Assembly: GCA_041743125.1 (NCBI GenBank)
Contig: JBGTNK010000297.1
Span: forward strand, 9,805-73,804
Length of the DNA stretch: 64,000 bases
From: Terrimonas_B sp041743125
GTDB lineage: Bacteria; Bacteroidota; Bacteroidia; Chitinophagales; Chitinophagaceae
Reading direction: 5' to 3'
In this document: positions 54,728 through 63,894 of the stretch, piece after piece
How the letters are laid out: each line of letters starts with the position of its first letter
Position numbering within the stretch: position 1 is the first letter of the stretch
Notes under the pieces: generated by a model
Databases searched by the model: none
The model's input: only the letters and a program-made list of their open reading frames with translations
Told to the model about the DNA's origin: nothing
Program-made: the position numbers and the translations under genes

Positions 54728-57364
54728 ATGAACTTAGGAAATTTTACGATAAAAGCTGCGGAAGCTTTTCAGCAGGCGCAGCAGCTGGCCTTTAACGGCA
54801 GAAATCCAAATATTGAAACGGAGCATATCTTAAAGGCTTTGCTTGATCAGCAAGATTCCCCAGTTGAATATTTGCTCAAGAAAAATAATGTTACGCTAAA
54901 CCTGGTTGATTCAAAATTAGATGAATTGATCAGTAAACTACCCACCACCTCAGGGGAAGCGGCTCAACAGGTAAGTCGTGATGTGAATAATATGATATTG
55001 AGAGCCGGAGCCGCATTAAAACAATTTAATGATGAGTTTATAACTCCGGAACACCTGGTGCTGGCTATTGTGCAGGGAAATGATGCTGCTGCAAAACTTT
55101 TAAAGGACACCGGCCTAACCGAAAAAGGGTTGCTGGCCGCAGTAAAGGAATTACGTAAAGGAGATAAAGTAACCTCTCAAACACAATCGCAAGAGTATAA
55201 TGCGCTGAACAAATATGCCAAGAATTTAAACGAGATGGCGAGAGAGGGTAAATTGGACCCCGTTATTGGGCGTGATGATGAGATCAGGAGAACCTTACAT
55301 ATTTTATCACGCCGTACCAAAAACAATCCGATCCTTGTTGGTGAACCGGGTGTAGGTAAAACGGCCATTGCTGAAGGAATTGCTCACCGGATAGTAAACG
55401 GTGATGTCCCGGAAAATCTGAAATCTAAAATTATATATGCACTGGATATGGGTTTGCTGATTGCCGGGGCAAAGTATAAAGGAGAATTCGAGGAACGCTT
55501 AAAAGGTGTGGTAAAGGAAGTAGCAGGAAGCGACGGGGAGATCATTCTTTTTATAGATGAAATACATACCCTGGTAGGGGCAGGAGGAGGAGAAGGCGCA
55601 ATGGATGCCGCCAATATTTTAAAACCAGCGCTGGCGAGAGGTGAACTGAGAGCAGTTGGTGCCACTACTTTAAACGAGTATCAGAAATTTTTTGAAAAAG
55701 ATAAAGCACTGGAAAGGCGATTTCAAAGGGTGATGGTGGATGAGCCTAATATAGAAGATGCCATTTCAATTTTGCGCGGACTAAAAGACCGGTACGAGAC
55801 GCATCACCATGTACGCATAAAAGATGAGGCCATTATAGCCGCAGTGGAATTATCCAGTCGGTATATTTCTGATCGTTTTCTTCCAGACAAAGCTATTGAC
55901 CTGATAGACGAAAGCGCAGCGAAGCTACGGTTGGAAATGAATTCCATGCCAGAAGAACTGGATACGTTAGAAAGACAGATCCGGCAATTGGAAATAGAAA
56001 GAGAAGCGATAAAAAGAGAGAATGATGAAGTGAAATTGAAGGAGCTTAACACCAGCATAGCTAATCTTGCTGTAGAAAGGGATACGTTTAAGGCAAAATG
56101 GAAAGAGGAGAAAGATATTGTAGAAAAAGTACAGGATTCAAAAGCCCAGGTGGAAAAGCTGAAACTGGAAGCAGAGCAGGCTGAGCGCAACGGAGATTAT
56201 GGAAAAGTGGCCGAGATCCGCTATGGTAAAATAAAGGAGCAGGAAACGCAGATTGTTGAGTATTCAAAACAATTGGATTCTATCAGTGAGAATTCCCGTA
56301 TAATGAAGGAGGAAGTAGATGCACAGGATATTGCAGAAAGTGTTGCAAAATCAACCGGAATTCCTGTAACAAAAATGTTACAAAGCGATAAAGAGAAATT
56401 GCTTAACATGGAAGATCATCTGCACGAGAGAGTGGTGGGGCAGCATGAAGCAATAACCGCTGTAGCAGATGCCATTCGCCGAAGCAGGGCAGGATTGCAT
56501 GATCCCAAAAAACCCATCGGTTCTTTTATTTTTCTGGGTACAACCGGTGTGGGAAAAACAGAATTGGCAAAAGCCCTTGCGGAATATCTGTTTGATGACG
56601 AAAGCATGATGACCCGGATTGACATGAGTGAATACCAGGAAAAGCATACCGTAAGCAGGTTAGTAGGTGCTCCTCCCGGATATGTTGGATATGATGAAGG
56701 TGGCCAGTTGTCAGAAGCTGTGCGTCGTAAACCTTATAGTGTGATATTGCTGGATGAAATTGAAAAGGCGCATCCGGATGTATGGAATGTGTTGCTTCAG
56801 GTACTTGATGATGGAAGGCTGACAGACAATAAAGGAAGAGTGGTCAATTTCAAGAATACCATTATCATCATGACCAGCAATATCGGAAGCCATATAATAC
56901 AGGAAGCATTTGAAAATATTAATGAAGAAGGTATAGAAGAAGCGGCCGAAAAGGCTAAAGTAGAGGTAATGAATTTACTGCGCCAGACTATTCGACCTGA
57001 ATTTTTGAACCGGGTGGATGAGATCATTATGTTTCAACCCTTGCTCAAAAAAGAAATTCGTTCTATTGTTAATATACAATTGCAAGGGTTAAAAAAATTG
57101 TTAGAGCCAAGCGGGATACAATTGGTTTTTACTGATTATGCCCTGGACTACCTGGCAGAACAAGGTTTTGATCCTCAGTTTGGGGCAAGACCACTAAAAA
57201 GATTGATTCAAAAACAAATAATAAACCAGCTGAGCAAACGGATGCTGTCAGGCGATATTGATAAAACCCATCCGGTGCTGGTAGACGTATTTGACAACAC
57301 AGTAGTTTTTAGAAATGAAGCACCGGAAGCGGAGCTTGCAAAGTCCAATGGCAGAAATAAATAG
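54728..57364 (+). CDS. clpB: ATP-dependent disaggregase ClpB
   Basis: An 878-residue Hsp100. It has an N-terminal domain (about 1-145), NBD1 with P-loop GEPGVGKT (205-212), the coiled-coil middle domain (about 405-525) and NBD2 with P-loop GTTGVGKT (604-611), followed by the C-terminal D2 small domain. It cooperates with DnaK to dissolve aggregates. The coiled-coil M-domain distinguishes ClpB from ClpA/C. It is monocistronic with its own terminator. The 282-nt gap upstream holds no gene and no clear promoter motif I can name. Confidence 0.97.
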   Translation: MNLGNFTIKAAEAFQQAQQLAFNGRNPNIETEHILKALLDQQDSPVEYLLKKNNVTLNLVDSKLDELISKLPTTSGEAAQQVSRDVNNMILRAGAALKQFNDEFITPEHLVLAIVQGNDAAAKLLKDTGLTEKGLLAAVKELRKGDKVTSQTQSQEYNALNKYAKNLNEMAREGKLDPVIGRDDEIRRTLHILSRRTKNNPILVGEPGVGKTAIAEGIAHRIVNGDVPENLKSKIIYALDMGLLIAGAKYKGEFEERLKGVVKEVAGSDGEIILFIDEIHTLVGAGGGEGAMDAANILKPALARGELRAVGATTLNEYQKFFEKDKALERRFQRVMVDEPNIEDAISILRGLKDRYETHHHVRIKDEAIIAAVELSSRYISDRFLPDKAIDLIDESAAKLRLEMNSMPEELDTLERQIRQLEIEREAIKRENDEVKLKELNTSIANLAVERDTFKAKWKEEKDIVEKVQDSKAQVEKLKLEAEQAERNGDYGKVAEIRYGKIKEQETQIVEYSKQLDSISENSRIMKEEVDAQDIAESVAKSTGIPVTKMLQSDKEKLLNMEDHLHERVVGQHEAITAVADAIRRSRAGLHDPKKPIGSFIFLGTTGVGKTELAKALAEYLFDDESMMTRIDMSEYQEKHTVSRLVGAPPGYVGYDEGGQLSEAVRRKPYSVILLDEIEKAHPDVWNVLLQVLDDGRLTDNKGRVVNFKNTIIIMTSNIGSHIIQEAFENINEEGIEEAAEKAKVEVMNLLRQTIRPEFLNRVDEIIMFQPLLKKEIRSIVNIQLQGLKKLLEPSGIQLVFTDYALDYLAEQGFDPQFGARPLKRLIQKQIINQLSKRMLSGDIDKTHPVLVDVFDNTVVFRNEAPEAELAKSNGRNK

Positions 57365-57370
57365 GTCAGA

Positions 57371-57399
57371 AACCCTCAATTAAAATGTTGGGGGTTTTT
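57371..57399 (+). terminator. Intrinsic terminator of clpB
   Basis: ACCCTCAA and TTGGGGGT form an 8-bp stem (one G-U) with an 8-nt loop, followed by TTTTT. Confidence 0.8.
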
Positions 57400-57497
57400 A
57401 TTTGTCCTGAATGTGCGAAAGGAGAATGAGTTGTTTATTTTTTGTTAAAGGGCAACGTTTATTAATTTCTGGCGGTCAGGCATAAAAAATGATTATT

Positions 57498-57812
57498 ATG
57501 AAAATGTGGTTCTTAGCCTTTGGTTTATTATTTTTTTCCTGTAAAAAAGATAAAGTATGTGAGCAATGTAATACCGAAACGGGATATAAGGAAGCAACCA
57601 TCCTTTATACCGGGCCGCTTGCTTCCGATGGTTGTGAATGGGTGGTGAGAATTGGTGCCGATCAATATTATCATCCTGAGAATCTCAATGAAGAATACAG
57701 GAAAAACGATTTAAATGTAAAAATCTGTTATGAACAGAAGGCAGACAAATTCTATTGCGGGATTGCAGGATTGGGCATGCCGGTTATCCGTGTGATCAAG
57801 ATAAAAAAATAG
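57498..57812 (+). CDS. Small lipoprotein of unknown function
   Basis: A 104-residue protein from Met 57498 (MKMWFLAFGLLFFSC, lipobox FFSC). ATG 57489 is an alternative. The mature domain has six Cys after the lipid-bearing one (CEQCNTET, GCEWVV, ICYE, FYCGI), suggesting disulfides. No family recognised. Confidence 0.7.
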   Translation: MKMWFLAFGLLFFSCKKDKVCEQCNTETGYKEATILYTGPLASDGCEWVVRIGADQYYHPENLNEEYRKNDLNVKICYEQKADKFYCGIAGLGMPVIRVIKIKK

Positions 57813-57887
57813 ATGGATTTAAGATTTTTGGGTTAATTTTTTCCGAAATCGATGATCTTTTTTATTAATTAATGGATGTAACAAAAT

Positions 57888-57918
57888 AAAAGCATGCCCT
57901 TGGAAAAGACATGCTTTT
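57888..57918. terminator. Bidirectional terminator between convergent genes
   Basis: AAAAGCATG and CATGCTTTT form a perfect 9-bp stem with a 13-nt loop and T-run on both sides, between the stop codons at 57812 and 57942. Confidence 0.75.
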
Positions 57919-57941
57919 GTAATTTGATACCGAAAGCGAAT

Positions 57942-58349
57942 TTATTTCACTTCGGTTACGATCATTTCTTCAGCTACGCGGATGTTACGGTTTACTTCGT
58001 ACACCACTGTTTCTTTTGATTTTTTGTTAATGATTTCAAACTGTAATTTTTCATCGCCGATCTCTTCACCATTCAGCAGGAAAGACTTTGAAAAATTTTC
58101 ACCCTTAATATTCTCCCTGTAAAGGGTATTGTTGTTTTCATCCCTGATGATGATGGTAAAATCATTATGGTCTGCATTGCCGGCAAAATTCAGTTGGAAT
58201 AATAGCTGGTTTTTGATGTAGCCCATAAATTTCATTTCTACAGGAATGGGTGTGATATTGTTATTGGCGAATGCAGCAGTGGAAGCCACTGAAAACGCGG
58301 TAAAGAATGCAATAACAATGACGCGGTTGTTTCTGAATACTTTCTCCAT
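57942..58349 (-). CDS. Exported hypothetical protein
   Basis: A 135-residue protein with signal peptide (to AFANN) and a single beta-sandwich-like domain (VEMKFMGYIKNQLLFQLNFAG, FTIIIRDENNNTLYRENI, KLQFEIINK). Members with this layout are common in Bacteroidota. Function unknown. Confidence 0.7.
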   Translation of the reverse strand: MEKVFRNNRVIVIAFFTAFSVASTAAFANNNITPIPVEMKFMGYIKNQLLFQLNFAGNADHNDFTIIIRDENNNTLYRENIKGENFSKSFLLNGEEIGDEKLQFEIINKKSKETVVYEVNRNIRVAEEMIVTEVK

Positions 58350-58985
58350 GATATTTGTTTTAGGTTAATAATACGTGTTAACAAAAATTTTGTCATACAC
58401 AAGCAATAGAAAAAATATGGGGATACAAGCAAAAGGGCAAGTGTCGGATTCTGTTTTTCCCGGGTTATACTTTTATAAATCACCAGGATAAATTGCAGGA
58501 GTAACTGCGTTAATAAAGCAAAACTAGAGCCATAACCCGGTCACTTCAAATCAACTTTTGCGGGTTTAAGGTATAGCCAACTCAAAATTTGTGAGGTAAT
58601 CTAATGACTTCCAAAGGGTTTTTATTAAAAAAGAAATTATTTCCAAAGCTTCCTGCATGTTGAAAGTGTACTACGGTTTAGAATTGAATTATAAAGAATA
58701 GGGTTTAGTGATACGATGTTATTTTTTTTAAATAGTTATTCTTTATTTTTCGGCAATCAAATTTTGAATTGGTAAACCATTCAAAAAACTATGCCCCCCG
58801 TGTAGAATTTTTTTAAGGTCTAAAATCAAAGAAAAATAAGGTATTTCAAGATGCGTAATTTCCCCAGGAAATAATACGTAATATTTATGGGTTGATAACA
58901 TCATCCGGCACAGCCTTTGTCATAATATTTTAATTAATTTCACGTTAAGAAAATATAATTTGATTTTTTTTCAAACCGCAACCTT
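58350..58985. other. Intergenic region, no gene seen
   Basis: A 636-nt AT-rich gap between divergent genes. I find no frame of convincing composition, no strong hairpin and no repeat. It presumably carries the two promoters. Confidence 0.6.
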
Positions 58986-60065
58986 ATGAACTACCCTGCT
59001 TCTAACCCCAACCTTCGCTCCATCAGAATTTATATTGTTTTGAGCTTAATACTGATGCTTGTATTTGCTATTGCGTTTGGCGGATATAAGATTGTGTTTT
59101 CATCTTCATCTTCGTCACAATCTCCTGAGAAAAGTGTTACTACCCTGCTGCAGGAGGAGGAAGAGAAAAAAATTGCAGCTCCTGTTATTGCATCGCCGGA
59201 GGAATATGACCGTAAAATTAAACATATGGTAAACGGCGATTCATCGGGTAAATGGCCGGTAAAAACCGGCTATCCTCTTGAGGGATCAATTTTGCCATTT
59301 AAAAGAATTGTTTCTTACTATGGTAATCTTTATTCTAAACAAATGGGTATTCTGGGCGAACTTCCACGTCCCCAGATGCTGGCAAGATTGAAGAAGGAGG
59401 TGGCTGCATGGCAAAAGGCAGATACTGTTTTGGAGGTAATCCCGGCCTTGCATTATATAGCCGTAACAGCTCAGCAAAGTCCGGGTAAGAGTAATACATA
59501 TCGTCTCAGGATGCCATTCCATCAAATAGATTCGGTATTAAGTATGGCCCGGGAAATTAATGCCATTGTATTTATTGATGTTCAGGTTGGTCACAGCACC
59601 TTGCAACAAGAACTACCTGCCCTGGAAAAATATTTAAAAATGCCAAATGTCCATCTGGGTATTGATCCAGAATTTTCAATGAAGCGGGGGCATGCCCCAG
59701 GCAAAGTTGTCGGCACATTTGATGCAACTGATATCAACTACGCTTCCGAATACCTGGCTAAACTTGTTAAAGAAAACAATCTGACACCAAAGGTTTTTGT
59801 AATACACCGTTTTACTCAAAATGGAGTGACCAATTATAAACAAATAAAACTAAGACCGGAAGTTCAGATTGTAATGGATATGGACGGCTGGGGTCACCCT
59901 CCTTTAAAGATTAATACCTACAGGCAATTTATATATAAAGAACCGGTGGAATACACTGGGTTCAAAATATTCTATAAAAATGACACGAAGAATAACGGAA
60001 GGTTGCTAACGCCGAAGGAAGTTTTGGCTCTGAAACCGCAACCGGTTTATATCCAATACCAATAA
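58986..60065 (+). CDS. Membrane-anchored extracytoplasmic protein, TIM-barrel-like, unknown function
   Basis: A 359-residue protein with an N-terminal signal anchor (about 15-38), a Ser-rich linker and one globular domain from about 100. Motifs are VLEVIPALHYIAVTAQQSPG, NAIVFIDVQVGHSTLQQELP, NVHLGIDPEFSMK and VFVIHRFTQNGVTNY. The strand-helix alternation and IDPEFSM/FVIHRFT blocks suggest a TIM barrel. I recall a similar family in Actinobacteria and other bacteria annotated only as lipoproteins or hypothetical proteins. The conserved Asp-x-Glu (IDPEF) could be catalytic. Function unknown. Confidence 0.65.
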   Translation: MNYPASNPNLRSIRIYIVLSLILMLVFAIAFGGYKIVFSSSSSSQSPEKSVTTLLQEEEEKKIAAPVIASPEEYDRKIKHMVNGDSSGKWPVKTGYPLEGSILPFKRIVSYYGNLYSKQMGILGELPRPQMLARLKKEVAAWQKADTVLEVIPALHYIAVTAQQSPGKSNTYRLRMPFHQIDSVLSMAREINAIVFIDVQVGHSTLQQELPALEKYLKMPNVHLGIDPEFSMKRGHAPGKVVGTFDATDINYASEYLAKLVKENNLTPKVFVIHRFTQNGVTNYKQIKLRPEVQIVMDMDGWGHPPLKINTYRQFIYKEPVEYTGFKIFYKNDTKNNGRLLTPKEVLALKPQPVYIQYQ

Positions 60066-60114
60066 TAGTTAAAGAGTAAATTTTAACCATAAAATCAATG
60101 TATAGCAGTTCAGC

Positions 60115-60979
60115 TATCTTATAATTTTTATATTCACCGGGATACCATCCTGTCCATTTCGCTACAAGGCGCTTGATTCTATCTTTGAGAGAAGCATATT
60201 TTAAGAAAGGGTCAGGGTGATATACCCGACTTTTTCGGAGTATTCTTTCTTTCATCAGGGCGGGGTGAGTTCCTGTGAATCTGGCGACAGGCTCTGATGA
60301 TTTCTCATAATTATATATGCTTTCGGAATCTGTCGTTTCCTTTTTTGTCACATTCCTGGTTTAAAACCTTTGATTTGATTTAATCTTTTTTAGAAGAGAG
60401 GCTGGTTCCCTTACCCAGTCATAGTGATATATACTGGCATCAATTAGTTTAACATGTAGTTTCCTGTTTTCACCGGTTCGGAATCCCTGCGCATCCCTGA
60501 AAGCATAAATGTCTTTCCTGTTCCTGATAATGCGGATCTCCCTTCTGTACTATGAATATTTGGAGCCAATGTAATCATAAGATCCAAAGAAATGAACATA
60601 ATTAAAGCCAACCTTCTACATTTTCGTTTCCCAAATTATTTTCCATTTCCCTTTGTATAATGGATAAATATTTTTCGTTTACCACTTCATCCCCCTGGAT
60701 ATAAAAGGCCCAATCATATATTGGAGGAACGGCCCGGAATGCTTTATTTGTTTCACTGGCAAAAACTTTACCTCCCTCTCGCAAATTTTCATCCCTGTTA
60801 GTTTCTAACACAGTTATTTTTGGATCGATTGATTTTACCCTTTCCAGGGTATTGTCAACAGCATTCCCGGCAGCAATGATTAATTCATCACATAAAGGGA
60901 GTATAGAACGGATGGCCTCTTCGAAAAGGTAATCGAATTTTATTCCATTACGGACAAAGGAGAACCCACATACTTTCAT
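60115..60979 (-). pseudogene. Decayed family-2 glycosyltransferase
   Basis: The minus strand starts MKVCGFSFVRNGIKFDYLFE (GT-A N-terminus), with LIIAAGNAVDNTLERV and YDWAFYIQGDEVVNEKYL (acidic metal-site region). A frameshift near 60604 ends that frame. Another frame then continues FNYVHFFGSYDYIGSKYS, is cut by TAG at 60550-60552, resumes YRREIRIIRNRKDIYAFRDAQGFR and reaches TAA at 60361-60363. A third piece has RFTGTHPALMKERILRK and GEYKNYKI. All fragments fit one glycosyltransferase in order. The 3' end overlaps nothing, but the last open frame runs on into the convergent gene. Confidence 0.82.
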
Positions 60980-61226
60980 TTTTTTGATTTTTATCAGTAA
61001 TGCAATTGCAGAGACTCTCTTTTTTTATAGCCTCCTAATGAAAATATCCTTTCATATTTCCCGATAATTTTTGAAAAGTTGTTATTTATTCAGCAGGTAG
61101 ATATCCTATCTCACCTGATTTACGTTCGTCAAAAGGCAAAAATTCTTATGTCTGGCATATTATTTTCACCCTTTTTGCTTTATGAAGTAGCCAAATTCCA
61201 GTTCTTTTAATCCAAAATTATACCTT

Positions 61227-61403
61227 ATGAATTATCATCTAAATCCCGCATCCCATTCTGCGTTTTTTCATTTTATGGTCAGGTTCAGTTGGGTTGTTGT
61301 TTTAATTTTTTTGGTGGCTTACCTGATTTTAGAAACCTTTTCTTTTATCCGATTATTTGAAGTAACGATAATAGCTAATCCTGCTATTAACCTGATAAAA
61401 TAA
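61227..61403 (+). CDS. Short putative membrane protein
   Basis: A 58-codon frame (MNYHLNPASHSAFF) with one hydrophobic helix (VVVLIFLVAYLILETF). A competing 83-codon frame lies on the minus strand (61319-61570), with two hydrophobic segments. I cannot choose firmly. The ten bases at the start codon (ACCTTATGAA) also occur at the start of the gene at 58986, which may be chance. Confidence 0.25.
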   Translation: MNYHLNPASHSAFFHFMVRFSWVVVLIFLVAYLILETFSFIRLFEVTIIANPAINLIK

Positions 61404-61757
61404 AAAATATAATTTAGGATAATAAGCATAAAGGGAACCAGGCTTATTGTTTTTCGGTGGTTACAGTAGGGCTGACCTACAAAAATTTGGTATAAACAAT
61501 TCAAAACATAGCTCCAAAATTTTACCTGGTTAGCATACTTTGGGTAATATTTTAATTGCACTTTTTGCATTTAGAAAATTTAAAAAAGGGTAGTTAATAA
61601 AAATATTATTAAAAAAAAAGGCTCTGTTTTTTGAAAAATTATAAAATAATTGAGTCAACTCCATTTTAGAAAAGCTGCACTGGGGAAAGAAAAGTTATTC
61701 ATATGACTGTTGATAAATTTTTCTTCAGGGTACTCGTTTTTCCGATATTTTTAGTTA

Positions 61758-62018
61758 ATGCAAGAACATTATCAGCTTCTTCAGACTATTTACGATATCG
61801 TAAAAAATGACCCCCAGCCGGAGCATTATGGATGCAGGCCAAGGGAGCTTATTCTTCGGCAATTACAAGAGTGGTCAGTAATTCATCAGCATCTTCAATT
61901 ACTGAAGGAGGAGGAATTGATAAATATGGAACAGCAGGATACTTTGGTTATCCGGATAACCCCATCTGGTATTGAATTGGCAAAACAACTTAAAAAAAGA
62001 GTCAGAACAAATAATTAA
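61758..62018 (+). CDS. Small winged-helix-like hypothetical protein
   Basis: An 86-residue protein. LRQLQEWSVIHQHLQLLKEEELINMEQQD then VIRITPSGIELAKQLKKR looks like a winged helix-turn-helix half (helix, recognition helix, wing) with a C-terminal basic tail. No signal peptide. No family recognised. Unknown target. Confidence 0.55.
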   Translation: MQEHYQLLQTIYDIVKNDPQPEHYGCRPRELILRQLQEWSVIHQHLQLLKEEELINMEQQDTLVIRITPSGIELAKQLKKRVRTNN

Positions 62019-62584
62019 AGGTGGATTAATATCCTAACGACTGCAATACTCTCTCTTAAAGGGGACTTTCCCGACAAATTTTCTCTTGTCATAATTTCGG
62101 ACTGTTTACTGTTTTTTATCTATTTCTGGCGCCCTATCAGTTTAAATACAAATTCCGGTGTTTAACTACCTCAAATGTTGAGAATAAGAAGCAAAGGCAG
62201 AAGAAATCCTGAGAGGGCAGGGAGGGAATAATGTAAAATAAAAATAGGGCTGAGATATTAATTAATTAAATACTGTGATGATTATTCAAAAAAAAGTGTA
62301 TACGCTTATTCTGACCAATCCGATGAGGCAACAATGGCATTTTCCTGAGCAATTTGGTGCTATAACTTATTGGGAATCACCCCAAGTTTTTTTTTTTATA
62401 AAATTAGCTTTTCACTCTATATAGTGGGTGCAAAAAAATACTATCTTCAACCGCTTTCGGTCTATTTTCCTTATCAATTGAATTGTTAACCACCGTTCAA
62501 CCAAATAGCCAGAAGTTTTGTTAAATAGAAGATAAACGCTAAAGCTGAAGAGTTTTGGCAGAATAATAAAAAAGGAGATTTAAA
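62019..62584. other. Intergenic region, nothing supported
   Basis: A 566-nt AT-rich stretch. A 48-codon frame from 62278 (MIIQKKVYTLILTNP) ends in a T-tract and has no support. No strong hairpin or repeat was seen. Confidence 0.5.
62571..62577 (+). promoter_or_regulatory. Strong Shine-Dalgarno of the DsbA-like gene
   Basis: AAAGGAG ends 7 nt before the ATG at 62585. Such a consensus site is unusual among the Bacteroidota genes in this window, most of which lack one. Confidence 0.6.
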
Positions 62585-63154
62585 ATGGCATTCAAAAAAG
62601 AGGTTGAAGAAATTATTGAACCTAAAGACATTTTTGTAGGAAATATTGACGCCCCGGTTACTTTAATGGAATTCGGCGAATATGAGAACGAAGATTGTGC
62701 TAAGGCAAACGAAATTGTAAAGCAAATTTTGGAAGAATACGAAGGAAAGGTAAGATTTAATTTCCGGCACTTCCCACTTACATTGGTACACCAGCGGAGT
62801 ATGAAAGCCAGCGAAGCTGCAGTAGCTGCCGGCCAGGAAGGGAAGTTTTGGGAAATGCATAACGTGCTTTTTGGTAACAGGCGAAGCTTGGGAACTACCA
62901 GCTTAAAACTCCATTCCAAGGAAGCAGGTGTTAATAATAAAAAATTCCTGGACGAGTTGGTAAATGGAACATTTGGCTGGCAAGTGCAGGATGACTTAAA
63001 GGAGGGCATTGGCCGGGGTGTTAAGGAATTGCCTGCATTCTTTATCAATGATGAGCCATTTGTTGGCAAACCAACTTTTGCAAATCTAAGTGCAGCTATT
63101 GAACAGGCATTGAAGAAGACAAAAAAGAAATCTATTGCAAAACAGCGGGTTTAA
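62585..63154 (+). CDS. DsbA-like thioredoxin-fold protein with a single active-site cysteine
   Basis: A 189-residue cytosolic protein (no signal). The thioredoxin-4/DsbA-like fold opens with DIFVGNIDAPVTLMEFGEYE. The CxxC position reads N35-E-D-C38, so the N-terminal nucleophilic Cys is replaced by Asn and only Cys38 remains. The cis-Pro loop is ELPAFFIND. Similar domains are fused to NhaA-type antiporters in other bacteria. With one Cys it cannot form the usual disulfide, so a monothiol, glutaredoxin-like or chaperone role is inference. The start is fixed by the strong Shine-Dalgarno. Confidence 0.82.
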   Translation: MAFKKEVEEIIEPKDIFVGNIDAPVTLMEFGEYENEDCAKANEIVKQILEEYEGKVRFNFRHFPLTLVHQRSMKASEAAVAAGQEGKFWEMHNVLFGNRRSLGTTSLKLHSKEAGVNNKKFLDELVNGTFGWQVQDDLKEGIGRGVKELPAFFINDEPFVGKPTFANLSAAIEQALKKTKKKSIAKQRV

Positions 63155-63262
63155 CCGGAACTGTTATATAAATAATTAATCCCGATCTGGTTTTATCCTG
63201 ATCGGGATTCTTATTTCCGATAAGCTATTTATAATATCTAAACGACCCGTTTTATTATCTGA

Positions 63263-63514
63263 TTAATCCTCCGACAACCTCGTAAATTCCATACCATTAA
63301 AAATCTTGGCCAGGTTAATGTCCTTTGTTTGCTTCCAGGTGCCAATATTAGCATTGGTTACTATGCGCCAGAAATTTTTTGACCGTAATTCATCATAATC
63401 ATTTCCTTTTATGAAGATGCCGGTGAGTGTGCTGCGCTGCTTAAAAAAGATCTTTATTTCTTTTTCACCCGCCTGTCTTGGGGCAACATATTTTTCAATT
63501 AATTCGTTTGTCAT
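63263..63514 (-). CDS. Small hypothetical protein downstream of the RRM gene
   Basis: An 83-residue protein from Met 63514 (MTNELIEKYVAPRQAG). The frame extends to 63553, but that part lies within a terminator hairpin. The chain EIKIFFKQRSTLTGIFIKGNDYDELRSKNFWRIV is basic and beta-rich. I recall similar short proteins in other Bacteroidota, with no function. Same strand as the RRM gene, but beyond its terminator. Confidence 0.7.
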   Translation of the reverse strand: MTNELIEKYVAPRQAGEKEIKIFFKQRSTLTGIFIKGNDYDELRSKNFWRIVTNANIGTWKQTKDINLAKIFNGMEFTRLSED

Positions 63515-63541
63515 AAAAATGATTTTTTTGGTGAGAGAACA

Positions 63542-63570
63542 AAAGGAGGGCATAAATGATGCCCTCCTTT
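63542..63570 (-). terminator. Terminator of the RRM gene
   Basis: A perfect 12-bp inverted repeat (AAAGGAGGGCAT and ATGCCCTCCTTT, 5-nt loop). On the minus strand it ends CCUCCUUUUG. It starts 34 nt past the RRM stop and ends 27 nt before the next gene's start. Confidence 0.8.
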
Positions 63571-63603
63571 CTATTAGTTTTAATAACTGAACTTTTCGAT
63601 CAA

Positions 63604-63894
63604 TTACCAGCGGCTATTAGAATAAGAAGGCTTGTTGTTACTACTTCTTTCTTCTCTTGGTTTTGCCACCATTACTTTAATGGCACGGCCTTCAACCATA
63701 CCACCATCCAGTTCTGCAATAGCTTTTTGCGCTGCTGCATCATCCGGCATTTCCACAAAACCGAAACCTTTGCTGCGGTTAGTGTATTTGTCCATAATTA
63801 CTTTGGCAGAACTAACTTCTCCGTATTCTGCAAAAAATTCTTTGAGATCTTCGTCCTGTACGGCGAAGCTTAAATTTGAAACGTAAATGTTCAT
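63604..63894 (-). CDS. RRM-type RNA-binding protein
   Basis: A 96-residue protein with one RNA recognition motif. RNP2 is IYVSNL (3-8) and RNP1 is KGFGFVEM (42-49), followed by a Ser/Asn/Arg-rich basic tail. Bacterial RRM proteins of this size are abundant, bind mRNA and are often induced by cold or stress. The 106 nt upstream to the window edge is a probable untranslated leader with AT-rich sequence and no feature I can name. Confidence 0.95.
   Translation of the reverse strand: MNIYVSNLSFAVQDEDLKEFFAEYGEVSSAKVIMDKYTNRSKGFGFVEMPDDAAAQKAIAELDGGMVEGRAIKVMVAKPREERSSNNKPSYSNSRW

Noticed and set aside
59962..60351. A 129-codon minus-strand frame treated as a gene by itself
   Set aside because: Its middle part is the C-terminal piece of the decayed glycosyltransferase, and its end runs into the convergent gene.
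62278..62424. A 48-codon frame in the intergenic region
   Set aside because: It ends in a T-tract, has no ribosome site and shows no family resemblance.
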